From CAZMXI01 sp964570205 (GTDB lineage Bacteria; Planctomycetota; Phycisphaerae; Tepidisphaerales; Tepidisphaeraceae): a DNA stretch of 63,788 nucleotides. Positions 41,431 through 50,575 of this stretch are shown one piece after another. The notes beneath the pieces were generated by a model, which was given only the letters and a program-made list of their open reading frames with translations, was not told the DNA's origin and searched no databases. The translations under genes and the position numbers were made by a program. The stretch covers positions 1 through 63,788 of the forward strand of contig CAZMXI010000004.1 of NCBI GenBank assembly GCA_964570205.1. Direction: 5' to 3'. The number at the start of each line of letters is the position of its first letter. Within the stretch, counting starts at the first letter, position 1.

Positions 41431-43542
41431 ATGACCAAATGGGTGATTTGCGTGATGGTGTGGGCAACAACATGTTTTGCGGCGGCCCCCCAGCAGCGGC
41501 GGGCAACCATGAGCCTGGACGGCACCTGGCAGATCGCCCAGGGATCAATGGAACAGCGCCCGGCGGCGTTTGATGCCGCCGTTGCTGTACCGGGCCTGGT
41601 GGATATGGCAACGCCCGCATTTGCTGAGGTGGGCCGGAAGAGCGCGCTTCGCGAGGCGTTCTGGTACCGCCGAGTATTCAAGGTGGATCGCGATATTCCC
41701 GCCTTCGCGCACTTGATGATCCGCAAGGCACGCTATGGCACGAAGGTCTGGCTCAACGGCCAACTGGTGGGCGAGCATCTGCCCTGCTTCACGCCGGCCA
41801 TTCTCGATGTGAAGAAGCAGCTCAAGGGCGGCGGCCAGGAGAATGAACTGATCATCCGGGTGGGCGCCAACCGCGAATCCCTGCCCCAGGACATGCCCAC
41901 GGGCTGGGATTTTGAGAAGTACCTCTACATTCCTGGCATCTATGACAGCGTCGAGCTGATCCTGAGCGGAGCTCCGCGCATCGTCAACATTCAGACCGTG
42001 CCGGACATCCAGAAGGGTGTTGTCCGCATCGTGGCCGAAATCCAGGGAAATGACGCCGGCGGCGACAGCTTCTTCTGGGCGAGGATCCGCGAGGCTCGTA
42101 CGGGCAGGAACGTCATCGACTTCAACCGCGAGCCGATTCAGTTGACGGCCGGGCAGACCCAGAAGGTCGACTTCACGATGCCGATCCCCAACTGTCGCCT
42201 TTGGAGCCCGGACGATCCGTTCCTGTACGAATTGACGCTGAACACGACCGGCGACGAGGTGAAGGTGCGGTTTGGCATGCGGTCGTTCACGTTCGATCCC
42301 AGGACGAAGCTCGCCATGCTCAACGGCAAGCCGTACTACATGCGCGGGACGAATGTCACCGTCTATCGCTTCTTTGAAGATGCCGCCCGGGGCGATCGAC
42401 CCTGGCGGAAGGAGTGGGTGCAGCGACTTCACCGCAAGTACAAGGAGATGGACTGGCACGCTATTCGGTACTGCATCGGCTTCCCGCCGGATTTCTGGTA
42501 CGACATCGCCGATGAGGAGGGATTCCTGATCCAGGATGAATTCCCGATCTGGCTGCTGGACAAGGCGCCGGAGAACCCCATCGCCGGGAAGATCATCCCC
42601 GAGTACATCGAGTGGATGCGACATCGCTGGAATCACGCATCCGTGGTGATCTGGGATGGGCAGAACGAGAGCCGGACCGTGGAGACAGGCAAGGCGATAC
42701 GCGCGGTGCGGGACCTGGATCTGTCGAATCGCCCCTGGGAAAACGGCTGGGCGGAACCTGGGCAGCCGACTGATTTCGTCGAATCCCATCCATACTTGTT
42801 CATTCGCACGTGGTACAGCGATAAGCCGTTCCACATGACGGAAATCGAGGGGATGAGCGGCGAGCCGCACCTTCAGGATGCGCAGAAGAAGCTCCAGGTG
42901 GCGGTGATCATCAACGAATATGACTGGCTTTGGCTCACCCGCGACGGCAACCCGACGTGCCTGACCGACAAGATATACGACAGCCTGCTGGGGAAGAACT
43001 CGACGGTGGACCAGCGCCGCAAGCTGCACGCCCGATACGTGGCCGCCCTCACCGAATTCTGGCGGGCCCACCGCAAGGCGGCCGGCGTGCTTCACTTTTG
43101 CGGGTTGACGTATTCCCGCCCAGGCGACAAGCCTCGGCCGGAGGGCGGGGCCACCTGCGACGATTTCCTGGACATCGAGAAACTGATCTTCGAGCCCTAC
43201 TTCAAGGAGTACGTCGGTGAAGCGTTTAGTCCTGTGGGCATTATGCTGGACTTCTGGGCCGATAAGGCAGTCTCGGGGCAGAAGCGGCAGATCAACGTCT
43301 CTGTGATCAACGATTTGTCTCTGCGATGGGATGGCACAGTGACGCTGCGGCTACTCAGGGGCGACCGGGAAGTCGCCCAGCAGTCCCAGCCGTGTCGCGT
43401 TGATGCGCTGGGCCGGCAGCTTGTCTCGTTTGACCGGCAATTTCCGACCGAACCCGGCCAATACACCCTCGTTGCGGAGTTGAAGCATGGGGAGAAGCGT
43501 ATTCGCAGTCTTCGCGATTTCTCTGTGGAGCCCAAGCCATGA
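41431..43542 (+). CDS. Exported GH2 family glycoside hydrolase
   Basis: 703 residues with a signal peptide (VICVMVWATTCFAAA). Sugar-binding domain: SLDGTWQIAQG, then YRRVFKVDRDIPAF and VWLNGQLVGEH; an Ig-like domain to about 290, then the TIM barrel LNGKPYYMRGTNV. The acid/base is Glu413 (WDGQNES) and the likely nucleophile is Glu496 (IINEYDWLW). Specificity (galactosidase, glucuronidase, mannosidase) cannot be told. GGAG is 8 nt before the ATG. The next gene overlaps by 4 nt. Confidence 0.9.
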   Translation: MTKWVICVMVWATTCFAAAPQQRRATMSLDGTWQIAQGSMEQRPAAFDAAVAVPGLVDMATPAFAEVGRKSALREAFWYRRVFKVDRDIPAFAHLMIRKARYGTKVWLNGQLVGEHLPCFTPAILDVKKQLKGGGQENELIIRVGANRESLPQDMPTGWDFEKYLYIPGIYDSVELILSGAPRIVNIQTVPDIQKGVVRIVAEIQGNDAGGDSFFWARIREARTGRNVIDFNREPIQLTAGQTQKVDFTMPIPNCRLWSPDDPFLYELTLNTTGDEVKVRFGMRSFTFDPRTKLAMLNGKPYYMRGTNVTVYRFFEDAARGDRPWRKEWVQRLHRKYKEMDWHAIRYCIGFPPDFWYDIADEEGFLIQDEFPIWLLDKAPENPIAGKIIPEYIEWMRHRWNHASVVIWDGQNESRTVETGKAIRAVRDLDLSNRPWENGWAEPGQPTDFVESHPYLFIRTWYSDKPFHMTEIEGMSGEPHLQDAQKKLQVAVIINEYDWLWLTRDGNPTCLTDKIYDSLLGKNSTVDQRRKLHARYVAALTEFWRAHRKAAGVLHFCGLTYSRPGDKPRPEGGATCDDFLDIEKLIFEPYFKEYVGEAFSPVGIMLDFWADKAVSGQKRQINVSVINDLSLRWDGTVTLRLLRGDREVAQQSQPCRVDALGRQLVSFDRQFPTEPGQYTLVAELKHGEKRIRSLRDFSVEPKP

Positions 43543-44795
43543 CCCCTCGTGAACGACTTCAGGCGGCCTTGGATCATCGCCAGCCCGACCGAGTGCCGGT
43601 GGATTTCGGCTCAACGGCAGTCACCGGCATGCACGTGTCGGCCGTCACGCGCCTGCGCCGGGTGCTGCTTAAGGATGACAGCCATCGCGTCAAGGTGATC
43701 GAGCCATACCAGATGCTCGGCGAAGTGGATCAGGCGCTTCGCGACCAGCTCGGCATCGATGTGGTCGGCGTATTGGGGCGCAAGACGCTTTTCGGCTTTG
43801 AGAACCGCGACTGGAAGCCCTTCACGCTGTTCGACGGAACGCCAGTGCTCGTGCCGGGAGACTTTAACACCACCATTGACGCCAGCGGCGACCTGCTGAT
43901 CTATCCGGAAGGCGACACATCGGTCCCGCCCAGCGGCCGGATGCCCAAGGGCGGCTATTTCTTCGACTCGATCGTCCGCCAGGGAGCAATCGACGAGGAC
44001 AGGCTCGACCCGGCCGACAACCTGGAGGAATTTGCCCTGTTCGGCGAGCAGGACCTGGCCTATTACCGCCGGATCGCCGAATGGCTGGACCAGAACCGGC
44101 AGATGGGCGCGATGCTGAGCGTGCCGGGCACGGCCTTTGGCGACATTGCGCTCGTGCCCGCGCCGTGGATGAAGCACCCCAAGGGCATCCGAGACATCGA
44201 GGAGTGGTACATCTCGACTGTGGCGCGGAAGGACTACGTGCTGAAGGTGTTTGAGAAGCAGTGCGAGATCGCCCTGGCCAACCTGAAGATGCTGATCGGC
44301 ATCCTGGGCAACCGCGTGCAGGCTGCCTTCATCACCGGCACCGATTTCGGCACCCAGCGCGGGCCGTTCATCTCGGTGCAGGCTTATCGCGAGCTCTACA
44401 AGCCGTTCCACATCCAGGTGAACCGGTTCATCCACGAGAACAGCGCGTGGAAGACGTTCATCCATTCGTGCGGGTCGGTGTACCAGCTCATCCCGGAGTT
44501 CATCGAGGCGGGCTTCGACATCCTCAACCCCGTGCAATGCTCGGCCGCCGAGATGGATGCCAGGCGATTGAAGCGGGAATTCGGCCGCCAGATCACCTTC
44601 TGGGGCGGCGGCGTCGATACCCAGCAGACGATCGCCTTCGGCAAGCCTGACGAGGTCTATCGCGAGGTGCGCCAGCGCATCGAGATATTCAACGAAGGCG
44701 GTGGATTCGTCTTCGACGCCATCCACAACGTCCAGGGGAATACGCCGACGGAGAACATCCTGGCGATGTTCAAGGCCGTGAAGGAAAGCCGGTAG
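43539..44795 (+). CDS. Uroporphyrinogen decarboxylase (UroD/MtaA) family protein
   Basis: 418 residues. It starts TPRERLQAALDHRQPDRVPVDFG, the opening of the UroD-like methyltransferase family, with the TIM-barrel segments FITGTDFGTQRGPFIS, FIHSCGSVYQLIPEFIEAGFDILNPVQ and WGGGVDTQQTIAFG. Members outside heme synthesis transfer methyl groups to corrinoid proteins or act on unknown substrates. Coupled by a 4-nt overlap to a GH2 gene, it may act in sugar catabolism, for example on methylated sugars; this is inference. Confidence 0.85.
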   Translation: MTPRERLQAALDHRQPDRVPVDFGSTAVTGMHVSAVTRLRRVLLKDDSHRVKVIEPYQMLGEVDQALRDQLGIDVVGVLGRKTLFGFENRDWKPFTLFDGTPVLVPGDFNTTIDASGDLLIYPEGDTSVPPSGRMPKGGYFFDSIVRQGAIDEDRLDPADNLEEFALFGEQDLAYYRRIAEWLDQNRQMGAMLSVPGTAFGDIALVPAPWMKHPKGIRDIEEWYISTVARKDYVLKVFEKQCEIALANLKMLIGILGNRVQAAFITGTDFGTQRGPFISVQAYRELYKPFHIQVNRFIHENSAWKTFIHSCGSVYQLIPEFIEAGFDILNPVQCSAAEMDARRLKREFGRQITFWGGGVDTQQTIAFGKPDEVYREVRQRIEIFNEGGGFVFDAIHNVQGNTPTENILAMFKAVKESR

Positions 44796-44798
44796 GCC

Positions 44799-45824
44799 TC
44801 AGGCGCGGCGGAACTTTTTGCCCAATGTGTCCATCAGCACCGCAATCAGCAGCGTGGCGCCGATCGCGAACTTGTTGTAATAGGCTGGCACCTCCAGCAG
44901 GTTCAGCGCGGTGATGATCATCGCCATCAGCACGCAGCCCAGGAAAGCGCCGAACACCGTTCCCTCGCCGCCCTTAAGGCTCGCCCCGCCGATGATGACC
45001 GCCGTGATGACCGTCAGCTCCATGCCCTCGCCGGTCGTCACGGAAGCCGAGCCGAACCGCGCCGTCATGACGATGCCCGCCAGCGCCGCCAGGAAGCCCG
45101 TCAGCGCGTAATTGAAGATCGTGATGCCCATCACGGGGATTCCCGACAGCATGGCGGCCTTCTCATTGCCGCCGATGTAGTAATTCTGCCTGAAGAAGCG
45201 GCTCGTGCGCAGGAGCACATCGCCCAGGATCACCAGCGCCACCGCGATGATGATCGGATACTGCACTTGAAGCAGGTTCCCCTGCCCGATCTGCTTGAAC
45301 GACTCCGGCAGGCCGCTGATGTTCTGCCCCTTGGTCACGATCAGCAGCGTGCCCCGCACGATGCTCATCATCGCCAGTGTCGTGATGAAGGCGTTGATGC
45401 CCACCTTCGCGATGATCACGCCATTGGCCACGCCGATGGCCGCCCCGATCGTCAGCCCCGCCGCAATGGCCGCCGGCACCGGCATCCCGCTCTTGATGAA
45501 CATGGCAGTGAAAGCGCCTGAGAACGCCGCCGTCGCTCCGACCGACAGATCGAATCCTCCCGAGACCAGCAGGATGGTCATGCCGATCGCCACGATCGAT
45601 TCGGTCGAGACCGCCAGCAGGATGGTCAGCATCGTGTCGAACGTCAGGAAATAAGGCGATGCGATCGTCAGCGCCACGCCGCCCGCCAGGATGATCGCCA
45701 GCAGCATCGCCTCGCGAATCCGCGCCAGCTTGCCCGCGGTCCCCACCATCCTGCGGGCGACCGGCTCGCGCCGCGGCATCGACGCATCATCAAGGGTATC
45801 CGGTTCCAACACGGTTTTGGCCAT
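44799..45824 (-). CDS. Ribose-type sugar ABC transporter permease
   Basis: 341 residues with about 8-10 helices. RbsC-family blocks are FDTMLTILLAVSTESIVAIGMTIL, SGGFDLSVGATAAFSGAFTA and VGINAFITTLAMMSIVRGTLLIVT, plus ITAVIIGGASLKGGEGTVFGAFLG near the C-terminus. It forms the channel with the ATPase encoded just upstream. Its stop lies 4 nt from the stop of the convergent UroD gene. Confidence 0.93.
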   Translation of the reverse strand: MAKTVLEPDTLDDASMPRREPVARRMVGTAGKLARIREAMLLAIILAGGVALTIASPYFLTFDTMLTILLAVSTESIVAIGMTILLVSGGFDLSVGATAAFSGAFTAMFIKSGMPVPAAIAAGLTIGAAIGVANGVIIAKVGINAFITTLAMMSIVRGTLLIVTKGQNISGLPESFKQIGQGNLLQVQYPIIIAVALVILGDVLLRTSRFFRQNYYIGGNEKAAMLSGIPVMGITIFNYALTGFLAALAGIVMTARFGSASVTTGEGMELTVITAVIIGGASLKGGEGTVFGAFLGCVLMAMIITALNLLEVPAYYNKFAIGATLLIAVLMDTLGKKFRRA

Positions 45825-45825
45825 C

Positions 45826-47322
45826 TCAGCTCAACTCCACGCCGGTTGCGGCGGCAATGATTCGCTCCTCGGTGGCCGATTCACGCGGAAATTCCGCGGC
45901 AATCCGGCCATTGCGCATCACCAGCACCTGATCCGACAATCCCATGACCTCCTGCAAATCTGACGAGATCATGATGATCCCCACGCCCGCGGCCGCCAGC
46001 TCGCGCAGCAGCGCATAGATGTCGCTGCGGGCCCCCACATCGACGCCGCGCGTCGGCTCATCCACAATCAGCACCTTCGGGCCGATGCCCATCCACATCG
46101 ACAGCAGCACTTTCTGCTGATTGCCCCCGGACAGATTGCCCACCCGCTGCCCCGTCCCGGGCGTCACGATCCCGAATCGCTCGCGGGCGGCCTCGGCAAA
46201 CTCGTCGATCCGCCATGAACGCATGAACCCCACGCGCGCGAACTTGCCCAGGCTCGGAGCGATGCAGTTGTCGCGGATCGCCATGTCGAGGAACAGCCCC
46301 TGTTCCTTTCGATCTTCTGTCAGATAGCCCACACCCTGCGCGATGGCCGCACGGGGACTGCGCAGCCGCATCTGCCGGCCCTCCAGCACCACGCGGCCCC
46401 GTTCCAGCGGCTCGATCCCGCCCAGCGCCCGGCCCAATTCCGTGCGCCCCGCCCCCACCAGGCCGGCCAGGCCGAGAATCTCACCCTTGCGAAGGCTGAA
46501 GCTGATCCCATCAAACGCCCTGCCCCGCCCCGCGCCCTCGACCCGGAAATACTCCGGCCCCATCGCCACCTGCCGCCGACCATACATATTGCTCAATTCC
46601 CGGCCGACCATCTTCCGGACCAGGCGTTCTTCCGTGGCATCGGCGATATCCAGCGTGTCCACGTGCCGGCCATCGCGCATAATCGTGACCCGGTCAGCCA
46701 CCTCGAAGATCTCCGACAAGTGGTGCGAGATGTAGATGATCCCCACGCCCGACGCCTTGAGGCGGCGGATGTTCTTAAACAGCAGCTTCGTTTCCGCGCT
46801 GGTAAGCGAGCTGGTCGGCTCATCGAGAATCAGCACCCTCGGTGTCAGCGACATCGCCTTGAGGATCTCCACCACCTGCCGCTGCGCCGGCGACAGGCTG
46901 CCCACGAGAGTGCGCGGGCGCATATACAGTTCGAACATCGCCAGGCTCTGGCGCGTCATGCGATGCAGCGAAGACCAGGCAATCAGGTTCAGTATCGCTG
47001 GCTGCCGGTTGGCGAAGATGTTCTCAGCGATGCTGAGGTTCGGCGCCAGGCTCAATTCCTGGAACACTACGCCAATCCCCTGCTGCGCGGCTGCGTGCGG
47101 ATTCGCCAGCCGCACCGGCACTCCATCCAGCAGAATCACACCCGAGTCGGGCTGATGCACCCCCGCGATGATGTTCATCAGCGTGCTCTTGCCCGCGCCG
47201 TTCTCCCCCACCAGCGCGTGCACCTCGCCGCGCCGCAGCGAGAAGCTCGCCTCATCCAGCGCGCGCACGCCTGGGAACGTCTTGACGATGTCGCGAAGCT
47301 CCAGCACCGCATCCGGGACCAT
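45826..47322 (-). CDS. Ribose-type sugar ABC transporter ATPase (two domains)
   Basis: 498 residues from the ATG at 47322, avoiding overlap with the upstream gene (a TTG start at 47334 is the alternative). Two ABC modules: the first with GENGAGKST, LSPAQRQVVEI, PRVLILDEPTSSL; the second with a degenerate Walker A (GLVGAGRTEL), LSGGNQQKVLLS and VLIVDEPTRGVDVGAR. This matches RbsA/MglA-type proteins. It energises uptake of a monosaccharide. Confidence 0.93.
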   Translation of the reverse strand: MVPDAVLELRDIVKTFPGVRALDEASFSLRRGEVHALVGENGAGKSTLMNIIAGVHQPDSGVILLDGVPVRLANPHAAAQQGIGVVFQELSLAPNLSIAENIFANRQPAILNLIAWSSLHRMTRQSLAMFELYMRPRTLVGSLSPAQRQVVEILKAMSLTPRVLILDEPTSSLTSAETKLLFKNIRRLKASGVGIIYISHHLSEIFEVADRVTIMRDGRHVDTLDIADATEERLVRKMVGRELSNMYGRRQVAMGPEYFRVEGAGRGRAFDGISFSLRKGEILGLAGLVGAGRTELGRALGGIEPLERGRVVLEGRQMRLRSPRAAIAQGVGYLTEDRKEQGLFLDMAIRDNCIAPSLGKFARVGFMRSWRIDEFAEAARERFGIVTPGTGQRVGNLSGGNQQKVLLSMWMGIGPKVLIVDEPTRGVDVGARSDIYALLRELAAAGVGIIMISSDLQEVMGLSDQVLVMRNGRIAAEFPRESATEERIIAAATGVELS

Positions 47323-47323
47323 G

Positions 47324-48652
47324 CTATTTCTCAATTTCCGCCGAATTCAGCAGGATCGACCGGCCTGTGAGCGTGTGCAGCACCAGCACCACCGACGCCG
47401 CATCCGCATGCACGGGCACTTTGAACTCCAGGTCGACCGGCGTTGTCGGCGACACCTGGATCTTTGGATCGTGAGTCACCAGGTGCCGGCTGTCGGCATC
47501 GTGAAGCTGTATGCTCAGCCGGCCGGGGTGGAACACGCCGAAACGCCCGTTCAACTTGATCCGGTCGCCGGCCAATTCCGCCTGGAACCGCCCGCGGGTG
47601 GCCCCGGCCGCCGTGCAGTGCGAGATCGGGCCCTCACCGCCAACTCTCGCCGCGAACCAGTCCAGGTGAAAGGAGTAGCTCTCGCCGGGCTTGATCTCGG
47701 CCAGGGGGCTCAGGATCTCGCTCTCCAGGTAAGAAGGCGTCTCGGCGGGATCATCCGGAATGTCCACTGCCTTGCCCCCCACCACGATCCGCCCCGGCCC
47801 GTTCAGCCAGAACTCCACCGACGCATCATCGGGGTACTTCCGGTCCTTCTCCCAGGCGAACATCTCGGCAAATACATGCCCCGTCTTCTCATCCATCGCC
47901 GCAGCCCACCCGGCCGTGCAGTCCAGACCGACTTTGCCCACCCGCCGCTGGTAGGTCGTCGCCAGCACCTTGTTTTCGCGATCCACCCGGAACGAGGGAT
48001 GGTCCGGACCGCCATAGAGTTCCACATACCCGCGCCGATGCATGCTCTTCGGGTTGATCGGCGCGTAGGCGCTCAGCTTCATCCGCCCGGCATCAAGCTG
48101 CGTCACCTGCCAAATGCCCCACCGCCTCGGCCGGGTGTCGATGTTCGTCATTGTCGAGTCGAAGCTCACCTGCGTCGAGTTGTCGTGAATGCGGATCATC
48201 CGCGAGAACCGGATGCCGCTGCGCTGGTCATCCCGGCTGACAAGCTGGATCGCGGCAGCCTTGCCCGAGGCCGTCATGATCGTGGCGGCGTGCGGACTGC
48301 CATCCAGAATCGCATCCGGCGGGCCGGGCCATTGGTCTTCGCCATCCCAACCCTGGGGCGCTGGCCAGAGCTTGTCGCCGCCGTAATTCAGCCACTCACC
48401 CTCAGCGCCAAGCCCCGTCTCGGTCGGCTTCCTGCCGGCCAGGGCATCGTTGACCCAGAGGTACTCGAAGTCCCCCAGCTTGAACTGCATCACCCGCCCG
48501 CCGATCGCCGGGACCGCTTGCACCTCAACCAGCCCGTTGCGCAAGGCCAGCGATTCCCACCCGCGATAGGTGTCTTTCTTCGCATCCGAAGCCGAGACGG
48601 GCGCGGCCACCACCGCTGCCGCCGCAAGCCAGGCGCACAACCATCGGGTCAT
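47324..48652 (-). CDS. Exported DUF4380 protein
   Basis: 442 residues with a signal peptide (LCAWLAAAAVVAAPVSA). The domain resembles DUF4380/aldose-epimerase-like beta sandwiches: LRNGLVEVQAVPAIGGRVMQF, then YGGDKLWPAPQGWDG and TNIDTRPRRWGIWQVTQLD. It may bind or modify the sugar destined for the ABC transporter in whose operon it is inserted, between the binding protein and the ATPase. Function inferred from context only. Confidence 0.75.
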   Translation of the reverse strand: MTRWLCAWLAAAAVVAAPVSASDAKKDTYRGWESLALRNGLVEVQAVPAIGGRVMQFKLGDFEYLWVNDALAGRKPTETGLGAEGEWLNYGGDKLWPAPQGWDGEDQWPGPPDAILDGSPHAATIMTASGKAAAIQLVSRDDQRSGIRFSRMIRIHDNSTQVSFDSTMTNIDTRPRRWGIWQVTQLDAGRMKLSAYAPINPKSMHRRGYVELYGGPDHPSFRVDRENKVLATTYQRRVGKVGLDCTAGWAAAMDEKTGHVFAEMFAWEKDRKYPDDASVEFWLNGPGRIVVGGKAVDIPDDPAETPSYLESEILSPLAEIKPGESYSFHLDWFAARVGGEGPISHCTAAGATRGRFQAELAGDRIKLNGRFGVFHPGRLSIQLHDADSRHLVTHDPKIQVSPTTPVDLEFKVPVHADAASVVLVLHTLTGRSILLNSAEIEK

Positions 48653-48673
48653 AATGGCCTCCGCATCCAGTTT

Positions 48674-49657
48674 CTACTTCTGACGCAGGAAATACCGGCA
48701 GTTCGATTTGTCCACCACGATCACGCCCGTGTCCACCACCGCTGGCGTGCCGGAAATGCCGGCCTTGGCATTGTCGCTTGTGATGGGCGCTGGCGCATTG
48801 TGCAGGTTGTACAGGATCTGAAGTGCGTACATCGGCATCAGCGCGGTTTGCTGGGCGATGCTGGCCGAGATCACGCCTTCATCGATCAGTTGCAGGACCT
48901 CGTTGCCGCGGTCCATCGCGACGATCTTCACCTGCCCGACCCGTCGCGCCTCGCGCACGGCCGTCGCGGCGCCCGTTCCCCCGGCCGCCTCGACGCAGGC
49001 GATGCCCGCGAGGCCCGGATACTTCTGCAGCAGCGATGCGGCCGCCTGCGCGGCAACAGTCGGGTTCGATTCCGTGTTGGCAATCTGAACGACGCGGATG
49101 TCCTTGTGCTCGCCGAGGGCGGCCTGGTAGCCACGGATGCGCTCCTCCAGGTTCGATTGCCCCGGCTTTGTCATCAGCGCTACCTCCCCCTTTCCACCAA
49201 CCAGTTCGGCCAGCTTCTTCCCGCCGCGATATCCGGCTTGGAAGTTGCCCGTGCCAACGAACGCCAAGCGCTTCGAGTCCGGCAGGTCGGCATCGACGGT
49301 CACCACGGGGATGCCCTTCTCCACAGCCTTATCGACGATGGCCGACAACGAAGGTTCGAATCCCACCACGATGATACCGGCCGGCTTGCGGGCGATGGCC
49401 TGTTCAAATTCCTTGATCATCTCCCCCATGTCATAGTTGGCCGGACCGACGTATTGCGTCCGCACGCCCATCGCCTTGCCCGCCAGTTCCAAGCCCATCT
49501 GGTGGTCGTAGAAGTAGTCCAGGCTGCCCAACGCGGAAACCTGAATGTAAAGCTGGCTGGATGTGTCGGCCTTCCCCCCGCCGCCGGATTGCCGGTTGCA
49601 GCCGGCCGCAAGGAGACATATCCCAATGGCGCCCAGGATACCCGCGAGTCTGCTCAT
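48674..49657 (-). CDS. Sugar ABC transporter substrate-binding lipoprotein
   Basis: 327 residues from the ATG at 49657, with GGAGG 5 nt upstream. Lipobox CLLAAGC. Periplasmic-binding type 1 fold: AIARKPAGIIVVGFEPSLSAIVDKA, PVVTVDADLPDSKRLAFVGTGN, and ALMPMYALQILYNL. It belongs to the ribose/rhamnose-binding class. First gene of the minus operon binding protein-DUF4380-ATPase-permease. Confidence 0.92.
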   Translation of the reverse strand: MSRLAGILGAIGICLLAAGCNRQSGGGGKADTSSQLYIQVSALGSLDYFYDHQMGLELAGKAMGVRTQYVGPANYDMGEMIKEFEQAIARKPAGIIVVGFEPSLSAIVDKAVEKGIPVVTVDADLPDSKRLAFVGTGNFQAGYRGGKKLAELVGGKGEVALMTKPGQSNLEERIRGYQAALGEHKDIRVVQIANTESNPTVAAQAAASLLQKYPGLAGIACVEAAGGTGAATAVREARRVGQVKIVAMDRGNEVLQLIDEGVISASIAQQTALMPMYALQILYNLHNAPAPITSDNAKAGISGTPAVVDTGVIVVDKSNCRYFLRQK

Positions 49658-49855
49658 CCGAACCTCCGCCTGTATGCTCGCCTCAAGCATAATCCCTGCG
49701 CCTGCCTAAACAAAGCGACATCAAGACCGACGCCAGGATGCCGCAACACCCCCGCCGCAGTGCATCAGCGCGTCATGCCCGCGTGTACAATGCCCCTGCA
49801 ATACTTGGCGCCTCGGTTCGACTACCCGCTCGATCGGCCTTCAAGGAGCAGTGCG

Positions 49856-50059
49856 ATGGAGACCTTCTGGAATTGGCTCGGCGGCCTCGGCGTCATCGGC
49901 TGGGTGATGGTGATGATCATCGCCGTCACCGCGTGCCAGTCCGCCGTGACCATGTTCCGCATGCACATCAAGCACAAGGAACGCATGGCGATGATCGAGC
50001 GCGGCATGGACCCTGACTTGCCCGAAAGAACCAACGGCAACAAGGCCGGACGGCTATAG
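49856..50059 (+). CDS. Small single-helix membrane protein, 67 residues
   Basis: AAGGAG is 9 nt before the ATG at 49856. One transmembrane helix (GGLGVIGWVMVMIIAVTAC), then a basic amphipathic stretch with HIKHKERMAMIERGMDPDL. This C-terminus (ERxAMIERGxxP) is shared by small DUF6249-like/DUF4381-type hypothetical membrane proteins. Function unknown. Confidence 0.65.
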   Translation: METFWNWLGGLGVIGWVMVMIIAVTACQSAVTMFRMHIKHKERMAMIERGMDPDLPERTNGNKAGRL

Positions 50060-50356
50060 CCGCGCGGCCGGCTCTACAGCGACCCAGTTCCCGGGCAAGA
50101 AACCCGATCGCGCCCGGCAGCGCGACCTCCGTCTCACTCCCGCTATAGCCGGAATCCGACCCTGAAAGCCTGCCCGCTCGTGCAATGCGAGCCGTACATA
50201 ATTCCGCCCTTGTCATCCAGCTCCGCTGCGCCCGTCTCCGGCACGCGCCAGCGCTGTGCCGGGGCGCCAAGTGGACCTGACGGCAGAAAATTGGGGCCAG
50301 AACGCAACCATCGCCTCAAAAAAGGCGCTGCGATGCCCGGTATCGTGAGTGTCGCC
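50060..50356. other. Intergenic region downstream of the cold-shock gene
   Basis: No intact gene. On the minus strand a frame of about 58 codons without ATG ends SGQAFRVGFRL at a stop at 50143-50145 and reads like a protein C-terminus; it may be a remnant or chance. A weak hairpin (CGCCT/AGGCG, around 50309-50326) is the only candidate terminator for the cold-shock gene. Confidence 0.3.
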
Positions 50357-50575
50357 CTAGACCTTCGTCGGACTCATTCGGCGAACGCGTGTGGCCTTCA
50401 ATCCTTTGGGCCCCTTCTCCACCTCGAACTCGACGACCTCTCCATCGTCCAGCGTCTTGAAACCCTGGCCTTCGATCACCGAATGGTGAACCATCACATC
50501 GCCGCTTCCGTTGTCGGGAGTGATGAAGCCGTAGCCCTTCTGATCATTGAACCACTTGACCTTCCCCATGGGCAT
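50357..50575 (-). CDS. Cold-shock domain protein
   Basis: 72 residues. CSD with RNP1 KGYGFITP and RNP2-like VMVHHSVIEG; it starts GKVKWFNDQ. It binds single-stranded nucleic acid as an RNA chaperone or antiterminator. The HxS motif VMVHHS replaces the usual VFVHFS. The start is ATG 50575 with AAGGA about 10 nt upstream; 50569 is an alternative. Divergent from lptB across a long AT-rich region. Confidence 0.93.
   Translation of the reverse strand: MPMGKVKWFNDQKGYGFITPDNGSGDVMVHHSVIEGQGFKTLDDGEVVEFEVEKGPKGLKATRVRRMSPTKV

Noticed and set aside
49345..49370. tRNA-like T-loop (GGTTCGAATCCC)
   Set aside because: It lies inside the binding-protein gene in frame; flanking bases do not pair as a T stem and no acceptor or anticodon arm is found.
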